DNA of 64,000 nt. Origin: an uncultured Lachnobacterium sp. (lineage in GTDB: Bacteria > Bacillota > Clostridia > Lachnospirales > Lachnospiraceae). Made by a program: the position numbers and the translations under genes. The notes under the pieces are model-generated. The model was not told the DNA's origin, ran no database searches, and saw only the letters and a list, made by a program, of their open reading frames with translations. Location: NCBI GenBank assembly GCA_937889225.1, contig CALAST010000077.1, positions 4,929 through 68,928 of the forward strand. Direction: 5' to 3'. Positions 54,133 to 62,788 of this stretch are shown piece after piece; positions within the stretch are counted from its first letter, which is position 1, and the number at the start of each line of letters is the position of its first letter.

Positions 54133-54173
54133 AATCCAACAAATAAAAAACACAAGTCATTTTTTAGAAAATT
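54133..54173 (-). promoter_or_regulatory. flgB promoter region with CodY-box-like sequence
   Basis: On the minus strand a TATAAT box lies about 50 bases before the flgB ATG, with TTGTGT 16 bases upstream. Directly upstream of that, at 54159-54173, AATTTTCTAAAAAAT matches the CodY consensus AATTTTCWGAAAATT at 13 of 15 positions. Confidence 0.55.
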
Positions 54174-54212
54174 TTAATAGAAATTTGGTTTTTTTCTTGT
54201 CCAAAAAAAGGT

Positions 54213-54242
54213 AAAAAGGACCTATTTTTTATAAGTCCTTTT
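54213..54242 (-). terminator. Terminator-like hairpin after codY
   Basis: AAAAGGAC and GTCCTTTT form an 8-bp stem followed by Ts on the minus strand. It separates codY from flgB. Confidence 0.75.
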
Positions 54243-54267
54243 AATTATCTCCATCCATGGAATTGTA

Positions 54268-54304
54268 AAGCGGACACTCACAATCCGCATTCGCTACTTG
54301 TTCG
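54268..54304. repeat. REP-like hairpin, copy 2 (codY-flgB gap)
   Basis: GCGGA, a short loop and TCCGC form a hairpin, followed by TCGCTACTTG as in the copy at 60108-60143. The loop is diverged between the copies. Confidence 0.5.
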
Positions 54305-54342
54305 TGAATGCAGGCAACTTGGTTACTTGTTCTGCGTTCAAA

Positions 54343-55110
54343 TTATTTATTCAACTGCTTTAATTCATCAAAAATCACATCATTGACAACTCTGATATAT
54401 GTCCCTTTCATACCAGAGGAACGTGATTCAATCACACCTGCACTTTCAAATTTTCGAAGTGCATTGACAATCACAGAACGAGTAATTCCTACACGATCTG
54501 CTATGCGGCTTGCTACAAGAATACCTTCATTGCCTTCCAATTCCTCGAATATATGCGTAATTGCTTCAAGTTCCGAAAAGGAAAGGGTACTAATTGCCGA
54601 TTTTACAATCTGTATCTTTCGTTCTTCTTCTGCATTTTCTTCATTTACGGAACGCATCATTTCCAATCCCACTACAGTTGCACCATATTCAGTAAGAATG
54701 ATGTCATCAATATCATATTCTCTATCGCTGCGATATTCAAATAAAGTCCCCAAACGTTCTCCTGCAATATCAATTGGTGTAATAATTGCACGATACTTCC
54801 TTGTATCTTCACCAAATCCCAATGTTTCCAGATTTACGTTTTCTTTTGTAGACAAAACACCCAGTAAACGTTCATTTAAATCATTATCAATAAAACCACC
54901 TACCTGGTCTACAATCAATTCTTCAATTACTTCTACACCCGGATATGCACCAGTCCCTAAAACCTTGCCTTTTTTACTTATAACAAGTACAGCCGATTCT
55001 AATATTCCATTCATTACAAAACATATATCATTAAACACGACTTTGCTGGAACTATTGTTATGAAGTAACTTATTAATCTTTCTTGTTTTGTCTAAAAGCT
55101 GGACACTCAT
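54343..55110 (-). CDS. codY: GTP-sensing global regulator CodY
   Basis: This 255-aa repressor senses branched-chain amino acids and GTP. The N-terminal GAF domain covers about residues 1-160 (SVQLLDKTRKINKLLHNNS at the start). The C-terminal winged helix has the DNA-binding helix ASRIADRVGITRSVIVNALRKFESAG and ends GMKGTYIRV. The order topA-codY-flgB is similar to the codY-fla/che arrangement of Bacillus. A promoter lies at 55173-55201. A CodY-box-like site upstream of flgB suggests it controls the adjoining motility genes. Confidence 0.97.
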   Translation of the reverse strand: MSVQLLDKTRKINKLLHNNSSSKVVFNDICFVMNGILESAVLVISKKGKVLGTGAYPGVEVIEELIVDQVGGFIDNDLNERLLGVLSTKENVNLETLGFGEDTRKYRAIITPIDIAGERLGTLFEYRSDREYDIDDIILTEYGATVVGLEMMRSVNEENAEEERKIQIVKSAISTLSFSELEAITHIFEELEGNEGILVASRIADRVGITRSVIVNALRKFESAGVIESRSSGMKGTYIRVVNDVIFDELKQLNK

Positions 55111-55172
55111 TGAATACTCCCTCCTACGAAACTGAACAGTAAGAACTATATCTTTATATTTACGATGTGTTT

Positions 55173-55201
55173 AGTCTAGCACAATTTATCTGACAATTCA
55201 A
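55173..55201 (-). promoter_or_regulatory. Probable sigma-A promoter of codY
   Basis: On the minus strand TTGAAT (55196-55201) and TAGACT (55173-55178) are 17 bases apart, with a TG before the -10 box. It lies about 65 bases upstream of codY and just past topA. Confidence 0.6.
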
Positions 55202-55225
55202 GAAATTTTTAGTCAAATTTCGTTT

Positions 55226-57289
55226 CTAACTATTGAGCAAACATCCACATTGTGGGTCTGCACATATTGTTTTACTGCCTTTCACAATCGTATAATTGCC
55301 ACATTGCGGACATTTTTCTTTTGTCGGCTTTGCCCAGCTCATAAAATCACATTCCGGATTATTGATGCAGCCATAATATTTACGACCTTTTCTAGACATG
55401 CGAATTACAACATCGCTGCCACATTGCGGACATTCTACGCCAATTTTTTCATAATACGGCTTTGTATATCGGCAATCCGGAAATCCCGGACATGCAAGGA
55501 ACTTGCCATGTGGACCATATTTCACAACCATGTTCTTTCCACATTCTTCACAAATTTCTTCGGTAACTTCATCTTCTATTTTTATTTTTTCCAATTCATT
55601 TTCTGCTTTTTCTACCGCACTTGCCAAATCCGGATAGAAATTAGAAACAACCATTTTCCAATTTACTTGCCCGTCTGCCACACCATCCAGCAAGGCTTCC
55701 ATATTCGCAGTAAAATGCTCATCTACGATGGTTGGGAAAGATTCTTTCATAATCGCATTTACTACTTCCCCGATTTCTGTTACATAAAGATTTTTATTTT
55801 CTTTTGTCACATACCGTCTTGCAAGAATTGTGGTAATTGTAGGAGAATACGTACTCGGACGACCGATTCCCAATTCTTCCATTGCTTTTACCAATGAGGC
55901 TTCCGTATAATGTGCCGGTGGCTGTGTAAAATGCTGTTTTGGTTCAAAGCTCTCAAGTGTAAGCTTTGTATCTTCATCAAATGATTTTAAAACTTTCTGT
56001 TTTTTCGTTTTTTCTTCCTCTGCTTCTACATATACGGACATAAATCCTTCAAATGCAAGGCGTGATGTAGAAACATGAAATGTATATGCACCTGCTGCAA
56101 TTGTCACGGTAGTGGTTTCATGCAATGCATTTGCCATACGGCTTGCCGCAAAACGTCTCCAGATTAACTGATACAAACGGAATTGGTCTCTTGAAAGTGA
56201 TTCTTTGATATCTGTCGGTGTACGATTTATGTCAGATGGACGAATTGCTTCATGTGCATCTTGAATCTTTCCGCTGTTTTTCTTTGCATTTGTGCCTTCT
56301 GCTTCAAATTCCTTGCCATAATGCTCTGCAATAAAGTTTCTTGCCATTGCATCTGCTTCTTCGGAAATACGAACCGAGTCTGTACGAAGATAGGTAATCA
56401 AACCAACTGTTCCCATGCCCTTAATATCTACACCTTCATATAACTGCTGTGCAATACGCATGGTTTTGGAAATTGGAAAATTAAGTGCTTTAGAGGCTTC
56501 CTGCTGCAAAGTACTTGTTGTAAATGGAAGCGGTGCTTTCTGACGGCGTTCTCCTTTTTTTACGGATACTACTTTAAATTCCTCATTTTCCAATTCTTTT
56601 AAAATAACATCCATTTCTTCTTTCGAAGAGATAGCAATCTTTTTGTCATTTTTTTCAAACAATTTTGCAACTACCGGCTTCTTTTCTCCTTCTGCTAAAA
56701 GGTTTGCTTCTAAACTCCAATATTCTTCCGGAATAAATGCACTAATTTCTTCATCTCTTTCACATACCATACGAAGTGCTACGGATTGCACACGCCCTGC
56801 ACTTAAGCCTCTTTTTACCTTTGCCCACAGCAACGGGCTTATTTTATAACCAACCATACGGTCCAATACACGTCTTGCCTGTTGTGCATCTACCAAATCC
56901 ATATCAATTTCGCGTGGATTTTTTAACGAAGCCTTTACCGCAGACTGGGTAATCTCGTTAAAACTGATTCGGTATACTTTTTTATCTTCTAATTTCAACG
57001 CTTTGCTTAAATGCCACGAAATTGCTTCTCCTTCACGGTCCGGGTCAGTCGCAAGAAATATTTTTTCAGCCTTTTTCACTTCTTTTCGAATTTTTGCTAA
57101 AATCTCTCCTTTCCCGCGAATTGTAATGTATTTCGGTTCAAAATCACCTTCTACATCAATTCCCAACGTACTTTTCGGCAAATCACGAACATGTCCGTTT
57201 GATGCCACCACTTCATAATTCTTCCCCAAGAATTTCTTAATTGTTTTTACTTTTGCAGGTGATTCTACGATTACCAGGTATTTCGCCAT
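55226..57289 (-). CDS. topA: DNA topoisomerase I TopA
   Basis: This 687-aa type IA enzyme relaxes negative supercoils. The Toprim domain shows VIVESPAKVKTIKKFLG and LATDPDREGEAISWHL. The active-site Tyr is in GLITYLRTDSVR. The C-terminal zinc region has three CxxC-type fingers, CEECGKN, CPQCGSD and CPQCGNY, each with a second cysteine set. The ATG follows AGGAGCAGACATC. It lies between dprA and codY. Confidence 0.97.
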   Translation of the reverse strand: MAKYLVIVESPAKVKTIKKFLGKNYEVVASNGHVRDLPKSTLGIDVEGDFEPKYITIRGKGEILAKIRKEVKKAEKIFLATDPDREGEAISWHLSKALKLEDKKVYRISFNEITQSAVKASLKNPREIDMDLVDAQQARRVLDRMVGYKISPLLWAKVKRGLSAGRVQSVALRMVCERDEEISAFIPEEYWSLEANLLAEGEKKPVVAKLFEKNDKKIAISSKEEMDVILKELENEEFKVVSVKKGERRQKAPLPFTTSTLQQEASKALNFPISKTMRIAQQLYEGVDIKGMGTVGLITYLRTDSVRISEEADAMARNFIAEHYGKEFEAEGTNAKKNSGKIQDAHEAIRPSDINRTPTDIKESLSRDQFRLYQLIWRRFAASRMANALHETTTVTIAAGAYTFHVSTSRLAFEGFMSVYVEAEEEKTKKQKVLKSFDEDTKLTLESFEPKQHFTQPPAHYTEASLVKAMEELGIGRPSTYSPTITTILARRYVTKENKNLYVTEIGEVVNAIMKESFPTIVDEHFTANMEALLDGVADGQVNWKMVVSNFYPDLASAVEKAENELEKIKIEDEVTEEICEECGKNMVVKYGPHGKFLACPGFPDCRYTKPYYEKIGVECPQCGSDVVIRMSRKGRKYYGCINNPECDFMSWAKPTKEKCPQCGNYTIVKGSKTICADPQCGCLLNS

Positions 57290-57301
57290 GATGTCTGCTC
57301 C

Positions 57302-58384
57302 TTAAAATATCGCTTTTACATAATAATTGGGAACCGTTTCCTTAATCAGTCCCAGCTCTTTTAAACGGCTTACGATTTCAATCATTCTGCATAAGGAAAT
57401 ATTTGTTTTTTCTATCAGCGTTCCCAAACTGATAGGTTGAAAATCGGTTAAACTATACACCAAGGTTTCATCTTTTTCAAGTAATTTTTTCATAAAATCC
57501 TGCTGCACATAGACCTTTTCAGACATTATATCCAAATCCTTAAGGAAATCTTCAACACTTTGCACAATTCCAGCCCCCTGTTTAATCAGGTGATTGCAGC
57601 CCATGCTAAGAGGGTCTGTAATCCTTCCTGGCAATGCATAAACATCTTTCCCCTGTTCCATTGCAAAATCAGCCGTAATCAAAGAACCGCTTTTTTCTTT
57701 CGCTTCAATTACTACGACACAATCACTTAATCCTGCTATAATCCGATTTCTCTGCGGAAAATTTATGGAACATGGCGGTTTGCCCGGTGCATATTCAGAA
57801 ATAATTCCACCTTTTGCAGCTATTTCCTCATAAAGATAGCGATGTTCTTTGGGATAGCAAATATCAATGCCACATCCCAATACACCAAACGTAGCAGAAC
57901 GCCCCTCCAAAGCCCCTCTATGTGCATCTCCATCAATGCCTTTTGCCAAACCGCTAATAACCTGCACTCCATGATTTGACAACTCCTTTGCCAAAACATG
58001 TGCTATCTGGCTCCCATAGGCACTTCTTCCCCTCGCACCTACAATTGCCACGCTTTTTTCCTTCTCATGTGGCAATTGCCCAATATAATAAAGCACATAA
58101 GGCGGATTATGTATGTTTTTTAATCTGTACGGATAATGTTCCTGTTCCAACGAAACCAAGCCAATTCCCTTTGCCATAAGGTCAAACCATTCTTTATCCA
58201 AATTCCATCGTTTTTTGCTTTCTACGATTCTTGTTGCCATTTCTGCTGTTATGCCTTCAATTTTACTAAGTGCCTGTTCTGACAACATATAAACTTCTTC
58301 TGCTCCTTGTGCTTTTTTCTGCAAAAGACGTATTTTTGCCGGAGTCATACCATCTATGTTGGAAAGCCAGTATGCGTATTTCAA
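57302..58384 (-). CDS. dprA: DNA processing protein DprA
   Basis: This 360-aa protein loads RecA on incoming single-stranded DNA during natural transformation. A helix-hairpin-helix start (SNIDGMTPAKIRLL) precedes the Rossmann core: VAIVGARGRSAYGSQIAHVLA, ISGLAKGIDGDAHRGAL and GCGIDICYPKEH. A winged-helix end follows (SLGTLIEKTNISL). I chose the TTG at 58384, which overlaps the comM stop and has GGGGAGGG eight bases upstream. The next in-frame start, also TTG, is six codons earlier and lacks a site. Confidence 0.93.
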   Translation of the reverse strand: MKYAYWLSNIDGMTPAKIRLLQKKAQGAEEVYMLSEQALSKIEGITAEMATRIVESKKRWNLDKEWFDLMAKGIGLVSLEQEHYPYRLKNIHNPPYVLYYIGQLPHEKEKSVAIVGARGRSAYGSQIAHVLAKELSNHGVQVISGLAKGIDGDAHRGALEGRSATFGVLGCGIDICYPKEHRYLYEEIAAKGGIISEYAPGKPPCSINFPQRNRIIAGLSDCVVVIEAKEKSGSLITADFAMEQGKDVYALPGRITDPLSMGCNHLIKQGAGIVQSVEDFLKDLDIMSEKVYVQQDFMKKLLEKDETLVYSLTDFQPISLGTLIEKTNISLCRMIEIVSRLKELGLIKETVPNYYVKAIF

Positions 58385-59910
58385 TATCTTAGCCCTCCCC
58401 AATCACTCATATTTTGATTTCGATAGCAAATAGCCTCATTTAAATGACAAAGCTTAATTTCTTTTTCTTCGGATAAATCAGCAATTGTACGAGCTACTCG
58501 CAATATTTTATGATAGGTTCTGCCTGTTAAGGACAATTTTTCATAAATATGTTCCATATAATGTTGTTCTTTTTCCCCTAAATAACAAAATTCGCCAAGC
58601 CTCCCTGCCGGAATATGGCTATTGTAGGAAAACACTTCATTTTTATAACGTTCCTGCTGAATTTCATGGCAATTGCAGACACGCTCTCTTATTTTGGCAG
58701 AAGTTTCTCTTTTTCCTTTTCCTGTCAATTCACTATAGGACAATGCAGACACTTGTACACAGATATCGATTCTATCTAACAACGGCTGTGATATGCGTTC
58801 CAAATATCGACGCAGCGTTCTTTGGGAACAATGACATCGTTGCATATCGGGATAATACCCACAATTACAAGGATTCATTGCCGCAAGTAAAAGAAAATCC
58901 GCCGGATACTCCACGCTGTTTTCAATCCTCGTCAAACGCACCCTATGTTCTTCCATAGGCTGTCTTAGAGTATCAAGCGTATCTTTTTGAAACTCTGTAA
59001 GCTCATCTAAAAAAAGAATGCCTTTATGGGATAATGATATTTCCCCGGGTTTTGGAATTCTGCCTCCACCGGAAAGCCCCACCTTTGTTATGGTATGATG
59101 CGGTGCACGAAATGGTCGATTCGATAGCAATGCACTTTTTTGTGTCAGCAGACCGCAAACACTATAAATTTTCGATAACTCCAAACGTTCTTCTTCTGTA
59201 AGTGGTGGCAAAATAGTAGCCATTCGCTCTGAAATCATTGTTTTTCCGGCTCCAGGCGGTCCTATCATAAGCATATTGTGCATACCCGATGCCGATACTT
59301 CACAAGCTCTTTTCAAAAAGTCTTGTCCGTTTACCTCGCAAAAATCCAGATTTTGCTTTCTTTGTGCTTCTGCCACCATATGTGCCGTTTTCTTATAAGG
59401 CTTTCCATTTAAAAAGTCCACTACTTCCTGCAAATGTGAAAATGCATATACATTTGCCCTTTTTACAAGACCTGCCTCGTTTTCATTTTCTTTTGGAACA
59501 ATTACATCTTTTATCCCAATCTCATAAGCATCTGATACAATTGGTAATATACCATTCACCGGAAGTATTTGCCCATTTAAGCTCAGTTCTCCTACAAAAA
59601 GCTTGTCTTCACATCGTTTCTTGTTCACTAATCCCAAAGACAATAAAAGTGCCACGGCCATAGGCAAATCAAAGCCATTTCCGCATTTTTTTAAGTTTGC
59701 AGGTGATAAATTCATCGTAATCCGCTTAGCAGGCAATGTAACTCCAAGATTGTGCAATGCCGTCCTTACTCGTTCTTTGCCCTCCTTTACTTCCTGAGAC
59801 AAATGCCCTACCATATCAAACATTGGCATTCCATTACTGATATCCACCTCTACCTGTATCGGTTTCGTGTGAATACCTTCTAAAATCGCTGTTTTAATTG
59901 TACTGTACAT
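58381..59910 (-). CDS. ComM/YifB family Mg chelatase-like AAA+ ATPase
   Basis: This 509-aa protein has an N-terminal Lon-like fold (VEVDISNGMPMFDMVGHL), an AAA+ core with Walker A GPPGAGKTM and LDELTEFQKDTLDTLRQPM, and the Mg-chelatase C-terminal domain. In Gram-negative bacteria ComM is a branch-migration helicase used in transformation. The Gram-positive role is less known. I chose the ATG at 59910 with AGGAGAATCT in front; 25 further in-frame codons upstream are unlikely. It is followed by dprA, overlapping by four bases. Confidence 0.92.
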   Translation of the reverse strand: MYSTIKTAILEGIHTKPIQVEVDISNGMPMFDMVGHLSQEVKEGKERVRTALHNLGVTLPAKRITMNLSPANLKKCGNGFDLPMAVALLLSLGLVNKKRCEDKLFVGELSLNGQILPVNGILPIVSDAYEIGIKDVIVPKENENEAGLVKRANVYAFSHLQEVVDFLNGKPYKKTAHMVAEAQRKQNLDFCEVNGQDFLKRACEVSASGMHNMLMIGPPGAGKTMISERMATILPPLTEEERLELSKIYSVCGLLTQKSALLSNRPFRAPHHTITKVGLSGGGRIPKPGEISLSHKGILFLDELTEFQKDTLDTLRQPMEEHRVRLTRIENSVEYPADFLLLAAMNPCNCGYYPDMQRCHCSQRTLRRYLERISQPLLDRIDICVQVSALSYSELTGKGKRETSAKIRERVCNCHEIQQERYKNEVFSYNSHIPAGRLGEFCYLGEKEQHYMEHIYEKLSLTGRTYHKILRVARTIADLSEEKEIKLCHLNEAICYRNQNMSDWGGLRY

Positions 59911-60105
59911 AGATTCTCCTGTTTTCATATATATGGGAAATTGCACAGAACCATGCAAGAAAAAAAGATAAAAATATAGTAGCATATGTTTTATTTTTTG
60001 TAAAGTGAGGCATTTATCGTTATTTTCCTGATTACCTCATTTTTTTTGAGACTATAAGCTCTGTTTTTTGATAAAGTAAGTTAATTTTTCTTTATTTTAT
60101 ATTTG

Positions 60106-60339
60106 TCAAGCGGATATTCGCAATCCGCTATCGCTACTTGCTCATAACCGAATAACCGCTTTGCGGTTTGTCAGATGGAGCTTGAAATCTCCACCTGACA
60201 CAAGATAATGTGAACACTTAGTAAGCACAAACGAAGTGTAGTGCGAACTTAGTGAGAACATATGCCTGTGGCAAACTCCCCCTACCCACCACTTAGTGCT
60301 CTACGCACTTGAAGTGGGGGATTTTCTTGATTCGGTTAA
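60106..60339 (+). mobile_element. IS200/IS605-like mini-element or relic with right-end hairpin (copy B)
   Basis: The 648-base gap 59911-60558 holds no gene. It contains a left-side hairpin (GCGGATATTCGCAATCCGC, 60110-60128) and a structured middle (60150-60280). At the right end CCACTT, AGTGC, loop, GCACT, AAGTGG nest (60289-60316), followed by a tail ending TTGATTCGGTTAA (60339). The right end matches copy A at 4470-4521. The layout resembles IS605-type elements without tnpA/tnpB. Boundaries are approximate. Confidence 0.5.
60108..60143. repeat. REP-like hairpin, copy 3
   Basis: A perfect 6-bp stem (GCGGAT/ATCCGC, loop ATTCGCA) is followed by TATCGCTACTTGCTC, shared with copies at 52861 and 54268. 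It lies inside the IS605-like relic. Confidence 0.5.
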
Positions 60340-60397
60340 ATATGTTTTCTGATAGAGTTAGTTATATACTTTCCAGCCTCTTTTTGTTGATGAACGG

Positions 60398-60455
60398 AGT
60401 TATTTTTCCTCATTTTTAAATGTTATAACCTTTTCTAAAGAAAAAATAACCCCAC
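60398..60455 (-). terminator. Possible terminator after the sigK 3' half
   Basis: GGAGTTATTTTT and AAAAATAACCC on the plus strand form an imperfect 11-bp inverted repeat about 100 bases past the sigK stop. AT-rich, weakly supported. Confidence 0.3.
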
Positions 60456-60558
60456 ACCATCTATAAAAATTAAGCCAAACTTACAATATCAATAAAACTT
60501 TTTATAATTGATAAATGATAAGCAGACATTTATAAAAATTTACAAACATTGCCAACTG

Positions 60559-60969
60559 TTACCGAGATAATAACAGTTTCTTTAACTTTTCCAATGCCTT
60601 TTTTTCAATACGAGATACATACGAACGAGAAATTCCCAATTCTTTTGCAATTTCCCATTGCGTATATTCCTTTTGTTCACCAATACCATACCTTTTTTTT
60701 ATAATCAAGGTTTCTCTCTCCGTCAGAGTATCTTCCATATTCTGTCTTAATATATCAATATCGTGGTGAATCTCCATCTGTTTAGCAACATCTGCTTCGT
60801 CTACTAATAGCACTTCAAGAAGATGTATCTGTTTTCCTTCTTTGTCTGTTCCAATTGGTTCATATAAAGATACTTCGAGCTTCGTTTTCTTCGTTCGCCT
60901 GAAATGCATTAGTAGTTCATTTGCTATGGTCACGCCAAAGAGTTTTTTGGGGATATTCAATTTCTTCAT
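60559..60969 (-). CDS. sigK: Sporulation sigma factor SigK, C-terminal half (split gene)
   Basis: The product carries regions 3-4 of sigma-K: ANELLMHFRRTKKTKLEVSL, then YEPIGTDKEGKQIHLLEVL and the helix-turn-helix YTQWEIAKELGISRSYVSRIEKKAL. DKEG and ISRSYVSRIEKKAL separate it from sigma-E. Regions 1-2 are missing, so it is the counterpart of B. subtilis spoIIIC. The sigK-like part starts at the AAT of the AATGA core (60921), leaving 120 codons. The residues before it are out-of-frame recombinase sequence, and no ribosome site is seen. I expect expression only after DNA rearrangement joins it to an N-terminal half beyond base 64000. Confidence 0.85.
   Translation of the reverse strand: MKKLNIPKKLFGVTIANELLMHFRRTKKTKLEVSLYEPIGTDKEGKQIHLLEVLLVDEADVAKQMEIHHDIDILRQNMEDTLTERETLIIKKRYGIGEQKEYTQWEIAKELGISRSYVSRIEKKALEKLKKLLLSR
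60917..60921 (-). other. Probable crossover core (AATGA) of the sigK rearrangement
   Basis: AATGA on the minus strand encodes Asn-Glu of the sigK ENE/ANE motif. In B. subtilis the sigK joint occurs in a repeat of the same five bases. Here the TGA within it is also the recombinase stop codon. Confidence 0.6.
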
Positions 60970-62611
60970 CTTGAATACCAAATAAAACTACATGAGCATT
61001 GACACCATCCCAAACTACCTTGCGAACCAAAGTACGAATGGCAGAACGCTTCTGTTCGATAGTCATTGCATCAATTCCTTCTTTAAAAACAGTCAACAAC
61101 TGTCGCATCATATCAAATTCAATGTCGCTTAGTGTGTGTTGTGCAGTTAAACCTTCCAATTCTCGAATACGAGCATCCAATTCCACACATTCCTGATTTA
61201 AGGTTTCAATACGTTTTGTGACATGGTTCTTTGCTACACTTTCTCCAAGTTCTAATAACGAATCCACTAAGCCTTCTATTTTTTTTTCAATATTTGCTTT
61301 TTCCTGTCTCATTGTACTAAGACGTTCTTCATATTCTACTCTGTTTCCTGTATAGAATTTGCGACTTTGTTCCAACTGTTCGATAAAAACACCTTTATCA
61401 TCTTCTAATAACTTTATCTGTTCGATAATTGCCATATCTAACGTATTGCCATTTGCATTCTTTCCATTACAAATGCTTCGTTGACTACGTTCTTTCATTT
61501 TACAGACATAAGTATAAATAGGCTTTTCATCTGCTGTTTTGCGTTTACTGAGTTTTGGATACATACGACTGCCACAACTACAATACAATAAACCTGTAAG
61601 CAAAGCCTCATTACTGCGTGGCTTGTGATAAGATTTATTTTTATTGCGTTCCAACGACTCTTGCACTGCTACCCATACTTTTCCCGGAATGATACCATGA
61701 TGTAATCCAACTGCAACAATCCATTCACTTGGAGGAAGATATTCTGTTGTTTTTCCTTTTTCCTGATTGGTGCGATTGTATGCCATAATGCCATGTACAC
61801 CATCAAAATCTTCCTTATTCGAAAATAAGTCGGCTTCCGTTTTTATAAAATACTCATATGTATCTTGGTCTGCAATTACATAAACCGGATTTTGCAGAAT
61901 CGATTTAATCGAAAAACGAGTAAAATCATTGTTATTTTTTGTTTTTATTCCACGTTTTAAAAGTTCTGTTTCTGTTAAGGTCTGTGAATCATACTCTATG
62001 TAGAGGTCATAAATGAGTTTGACAATCTCTATTTCTTCCGGTATCAATTTTAACTTGCAGGCTTTCTTTGATTTTCCATCAATCGTAATAGTCGTAACTG
62101 CTTCTGAAACATAACCTGTTGGTGTTGTACCACCAAGCCAACGTCCTGTTTTTGCCAATTCATGCATATTGTCGCGAATACGTTCTGCAATCGTTTCACG
62201 TTCCAACTGCGAAAACACAGACGCAATATACATCATTGCACGTCCCATCGGAGTTCCTGTATCAAATTGCTCTTTAATCGAAATAAATGCAATGTCCAAA
62301 CGTGATAATTCTTCAATTAATCCTGCAAAATCACTGATATTTCGACTGATACGGTCAAGTCGATAAACGATAATTGCTTTAAACTTATGATTTTTGGCAG
62401 ATTCCATCATTTTCTTAAAGTCCGGTCGATTCAGATTGCCACCCGAAAAGCCTTCATCTTCATAGACAATAGCTGAATTAAGTGCAGACTCTCCGTAGTG
62501 CATACGAATATATTCTTTGCAAAGCTCCACCTGATTTCCAATACTTTCGCCTTTTCCGGTAAACTTGGACTTGCGAGAATAGATAGCAATACAATCATCA
62601 TTTTTTCTCAT
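60917..62611 (-). CDS. Large serine site-specific recombinase (SpoIVCA-like)
   Basis: This 564-aa recombinase probably excises the element to rebuild sigK. The resolvase catalytic domain has S12 (IAIYSRKS) and the arginine-rich YRLDRISRNISDFAGL and ERETIAERIRDNM. The recombinase domain follows (about residues 160-300). A zinc ribbon has CSCGSRM and a later Cys pair (C369-C388 region). A coiled coil (about 425-490) completes the large serine recombinase plan. The ATG at 62611 follows AAGGAGGACACAAT. The last codons and the stop lie in the att core. By analogy with SpoIVCA/SkinCd recombinases it would act in the mother cell, but its promoter looks sigma-A-like. Confidence 0.9.
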   Translation of the reverse strand: MRKNDDCIAIYSRKSKFTGKGESIGNQVELCKEYIRMHYGESALNSAIVYEDEGFSGGNLNRPDFKKMMESAKNHKFKAIIVYRLDRISRNISDFAGLIEELSRLDIAFISIKEQFDTGTPMGRAMMYIASVFSQLERETIAERIRDNMHELAKTGRWLGGTTPTGYVSEAVTTITIDGKSKKACKLKLIPEEIEIVKLIYDLYIEYDSQTLTETELLKRGIKTKNNNDFTRFSIKSILQNPVYVIADQDTYEYFIKTEADLFSNKEDFDGVHGIMAYNRTNQEKGKTTEYLPPSEWIVAVGLHHGIIPGKVWVAVQESLERNKNKSYHKPRSNEALLTGLLYCSCGSRMYPKLSKRKTADEKPIYTYVCKMKERSQRSICNGKNANGNTLDMAIIEQIKLLEDDKGVFIEQLEQSRKFYTGNRVEYEERLSTMRQEKANIEKKIEGLVDSLLELGESVAKNHVTKRIETLNQECVELDARIRELEGLTAQHTLSDIEFDMMRQLLTVFKEGIDAMTIEQKRSAIRTLVRKVVWDGVNAHVVLFGIQDEEIEYPQKTLWRDHSK

Positions 62612-62647
62612 ATTGTGTCCTCCTTGTTATGATATATGTTTTATCCT

Positions 62648-62676
62648 ATTCTAACATAGAGTAGTATAAAAGTAAA
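62648..62676 (-). promoter_or_regulatory. Possible promoter of the recombinase gene
   Basis: On the minus strand TTTACT (62671-62676) and TAGAAT (62648-62653) are 17 bases apart, about 35 bases before the ATG. It resembles sigma-A rather than the sigma-E type expected for a SpoIVCA gene. Confidence 0.45.
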
Positions 62677-62699
62677 TGTGAATTGGTGCTAATTTTATG

Positions 62700-62752
62700 A
62701 TAAAAAATATAAGCCTCATAACTGCTATATAAAAAGCAAAGTTATGGGGCTT
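62700..62752 (-). terminator. Terminator of the JAMM-peptide operon
   Basis: AAGCCTCATAACT and AGTTATGGGGCTT form a 13-bp stem with one G-U pair. On the minus strand it is followed by ATATTTTTTATC. It lies about 40 bases past the 51-aa gene and before the recombinase promoter. Confidence 0.8.
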
Positions 62753-62788
62753 ATTATTATCATAAATTTATTTTGTTTCTTATTTGTA

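Noticed and set aside
54308..55063. 251-codon open frame on the plus strand
   Set aside because: It is the antisense of codY, a certain gene, with no ribosome site and Ser/Pro/Phe-rich sequence typical of shadow frames.
55250..55897. 215-codon Phe/Cys-rich open frame on the plus strand
   Set aside because: Antisense of the topA zinc-finger region; composition reflects complement of Lys/Glu codons.
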